Of a stretch of DNA of 64,000 bases, positions 62,190 to 64,000 are shown piece after piece. Location: the NCBI RefSeq assembly GCF_003130405.1, contig NZ_QEAS01000002.1, positions 338,692 to 402,691 on the forward strand, given 5' to 3'. Made by a program: the position numbers and the translations under genes. The notes beneath the pieces are model-generated. The model worked only from the letters and a program-made list of their open reading frames with translations. It was not told where the DNA came from and did not search any database. The first letter of the stretch is position 1. The number at the start of each line of letters is the position of its first letter. This stretch comes from Pararcticibacter amylolyticus. Its GTDB lineage: Bacteria > Bacteroidota > Bacteroidia > Sphingobacteriales > Sphingobacteriaceae.

Positions 62190-63890
62190 TTAATATCCCG
62201 GATTTTGAGTCAGCGCGGGTTGCCTGTTAATATCATTTATCGAAAATGGGAACCGGTAATTCTTACTTTCAAAAACCCGGTTTTCCACTGTAAACCGCTG
62301 ATATGAAAGCGTATTATCATCATTCCTTGTTATCCGCATCCCGGTGACCGGCTTATTAAAATAAAGCTCTCCTTCCTTCCACCTTCTCACATCATAAAAC
62401 CGGTGTCCCTCGAAGCACAATTCAATTCTCCGTTCCCTCTTAATCCTGGTGCGCATTTCATCTTTACTCAAACCGGCCGCAAGCAGAGGCATTTTTATTC
62501 CTGCGCGGTCACGGACCAAATTCACAGCCTGACGTGCAGTCAGGGTGAACGCCGGTTTGCCTGCAGTGGCAGCCGGTAACGCGTCTGGGCCTACCAGTTC
62601 GTTCACCGCTTCAGCATAATTGAGGAGTATTTCAGCATATCTGAAGATCACCCATGGACGGCGGGAATTGGTGGGCGTAGGAACATTCCATGTCACCGCA
62701 CCTTCATTCATAAACTTCTTCATGTAATAGCCGGTGCGGGTAGCGTTGACAGCCACATCCAGCCCGTCCTTTCCCCCAACGTAGGTTTGTACTGCCACGT
62801 TTTTGAACGTCCGTCCGTTGTAGACGATCACTAAATCGAAGCGCGGATCACGGTTTAAACCCGGATTTGTTTCAGATGGTGCAGTTCCGTTTTTAGTCTC
62901 GAATGCGTCAATCATCTCCTGAGTGGGGTTTAGCCTTCCTTTAGCACCAGAATAACTGACGGGCGCGTTATTCGACTCGATATCGTTCCGGTTATTGGCC
63001 CTTGAGGCAAAAATCACTTCATCGTTATATGCCGCCTGTCCAAATAAAAATATCTGGCTGTAGGAAGAATGCAGTTTATGCTTGTTCACGGCAATCAATT
63101 GATTGGCAGCTTCAGCAGCCAGTCTCCATTTCTCAGGATCTCCTCCCTCATTATTCAACGGGCTGGCAGCATAAAGAAGTAATCTCGACTTCAAAGCCAT
63201 TGCAGCAGTTTGAGTTGCCCGGCCGCGGTTGGAAGAATTCCAGGATCCTGTCCATAAAGGCAGTAGCGCTATTGCAGAATCGCAATCTCTTACAATCTGT
63301 GTCACACATTCTTCATAGCTATTGCGCGGAAGATTCGTATCATCCGATTCGTCCAGTACCTTAGTAACGAGGGGAATTGCTCCATATCTTTTAACGAGTT
63401 CGAAATGAAAAAGCGCCCGCAGAAAATAGGCCTGGCCTTTCGACCGCTGGATCTGACGGGGAAGATTGTTTGTTCCAGCCTCAACTTCTTCATCCACCGG
63501 CTGAATGCCGCTTGTTTCAATGTGATCAAGGAACAGGTTGGTCTTCCTGATCCCGGTATACATGTCGCCATAAGCGTCATCAAAAGTTCTGGCAGGCCCC
63601 CATGTGCCATTATTGGGATACGTAACAGAAGAATTAGGGTTTGAGTTAACCGCCTCATCAGAAGCGGAAGCCAGCATCGCCCCGTCTCCGTCCATATTAT
63701 ACTCATCGGGAACGTGGGTATAGATATTATTCAGGAAGTTTCTCACCCAGTCTTTATGCTGCCAGAATTGCTGCTCGTTGACATTGCTGCCCCCGGTGTC
63801 CTTGCCGTCGGTCAGATAACTGCTTTTTTCGCATCCCAGAAGTAATACCGGGATCAGGAATATGATGGATCTAAAATGGAATCTTTTCAT
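62190..63890 (-). CDS. susD: SusD/RagB-family outer-membrane lipoprotein
   Basis: About 566 residues. A lipoprotein signal peptide ends at LLLGC; ATG 63890 gives the canonical leader, while the frame to 63914 adds eight residues. Typical SusD features are an alpha-helical TPR-like core, RSKGQAYFLRALFHFELVKRYG near residue 160, and the C-terminal RRIELCFEGHRFYDVRRW. SusD sits over the SusC pore and binds glycan for uptake. The SusC stop is ten bases upstream, so the two are co-translated. Glycan specificity is probably xylan-like from the neighbours. Confidence 0.94.
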   Translation of the reverse strand: MKRFHFRSIIFLIPVLLLGCEKSSYLTDGKDTGGSNVNEQQFWQHKDWVRNFLNNIYTHVPDEYNMDGDGAMLASASDEAVNSNPNSSVTYPNNGTWGPARTFDDAYGDMYTGIRKTNLFLDHIETSGIQPVDEEVEAGTNNLPRQIQRSKGQAYFLRALFHFELVKRYGAIPLVTKVLDESDDTNLPRNSYEECVTQIVRDCDSAIALLPLWTGSWNSSNRGRATQTAAMALKSRLLLYAASPLNNEGGDPEKWRLAAEAANQLIAVNKHKLHSSYSQIFLFGQAAYNDEVIFASRANNRNDIESNNAPVSYSGAKGRLNPTQEMIDAFETKNGTAPSETNPGLNRDPRFDLVIVYNGRTFKNVAVQTYVGGKDGLDVAVNATRTGYYMKKFMNEGAVTWNVPTPTNSRRPWVIFRYAEILLNYAEAVNELVGPDALPAATAGKPAFTLTARQAVNLVRDRAGIKMPLLAAGLSKDEMRTRIKRERRIELCFEGHRFYDVRRWKEGELYFNKPVTGMRITRNDDNTLSYQRFTVENRVFESKNYRFPFSINDINRQPALTQNPGY

Positions 63891-63900
63891 CTTATGAGCT

Positions 63901-64000
63901 TTAAAACTTAACATTTACCCCCAACGCGAATGTCCTTACATAAGGATACGAGCTGTTATATCCCGACGAAGGGATTTCCGGATCAATATCCAGCTTATTC
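63901..64000 (-). CDS. susC: SusC-family TonB-dependent receptor, C-terminal end (partial)
   Basis: The last 32 codons of a SusC/RagA receptor run in from the right edge on the minus strand and stop at 63901. The terminal sequence (SSYPYVRTFALGVNVKF) ends in Phe and has the pattern of the last barrel strand of SusC proteins. The gene starts beyond the window. It is the first visible gene of the polysaccharide utilisation operon. Confidence 0.85.
   Translation of the reverse strand, partial: NKLDIDPEIPSSGYNSSYPYVRTFALGVNVKF

Overview
The window looks like a chromosome segment of a Bacteroidota bacterium, most likely of the Sphingobacteriaceae (Pedobacter-like) type. The evidence is a PorP/SprF-like protein with a type B C-terminal-domain adhesin (type IX secretion), a SusC/SusD pair, many lipoproteins, -7 boxes of the TAnnTTTG kind, weak Shine-Dalgarno use, and small cold-shock and RRM proteins. 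The genus is an inference. I see no rRNA, tRNA, CRISPR array, prophage or insertion sequence.

Layout. (1) 315-6708, minus: a three-gene surface cassette of lectin/Ig-repeat adhesin, PorP/SprF-like protein and TPR/PD40/OmpA protein. (2) 7135-18099, plus: an exopolysaccharide operon with a TolC-like protein, a Wzc-like co-polymerase, several glycosyltransferases, an unlisted 44-residue membrane peptide (11194-11328), a Wzy/ligase-like polymerase, a Wzx flippase and a GT11 fucosyltransferase. (3) 18196-20829, minus: a GT8-like gene between two paralogous GT2 genes, followed by a plus-strand FkbM methyltransferase. (4) 21803-26223, minus: a tight operon of FkbH-like HAD protein, acyl carrier protein, MBOAT acyltransferase and SGNH-like protein. 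It has the same logic as the D-alanylation (Dlt) system but a glyceryl-loading enzyme in place of DltA, and is the best candidate here for an undescribed system. (5) 26224-27080: a large non-coding gap with a 20-bp-arm inverted repeat. (6) 27081-42129: NDH-2, a hybrid sensor kinase with a degenerate receiver domain, an ABC-2 exporter with a NEW3-domain partner, a SWIM/SNF2 helicase, a double-UspA protein, a HipA-like kinase with DUF3037, an OmpA lipoprotein and a GlxA-type AraC regulator. (7) 42249-57566: cold-shock and RRM proteins, a GH92 mannosidase, hydrolases, adenine deaminase, an aldehyde dehydrogenase and others. (8) 57765-64000, minus: a polysaccharide utilisation locus running SusC (partial), SusD, GH2, GH-A clan hydrolase, GH10 xylanase.

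How the parts fit. Regions 2 to 4 together can build, polymerise, flip and acylate a fucose-containing surface polysaccharide. No initiating sugar-phosphate transferase and no Wza-type exporter are in the window, so the pathway must be completed elsewhere. Region 1 puts a glycan-binding adhesin on the surface. Region 8 takes up and degrades a xylan-like glycan. Most multi-gene units are held together by start/stop overlaps of 1 to 14 bases, and many ends carry clear stem-loop terminators.
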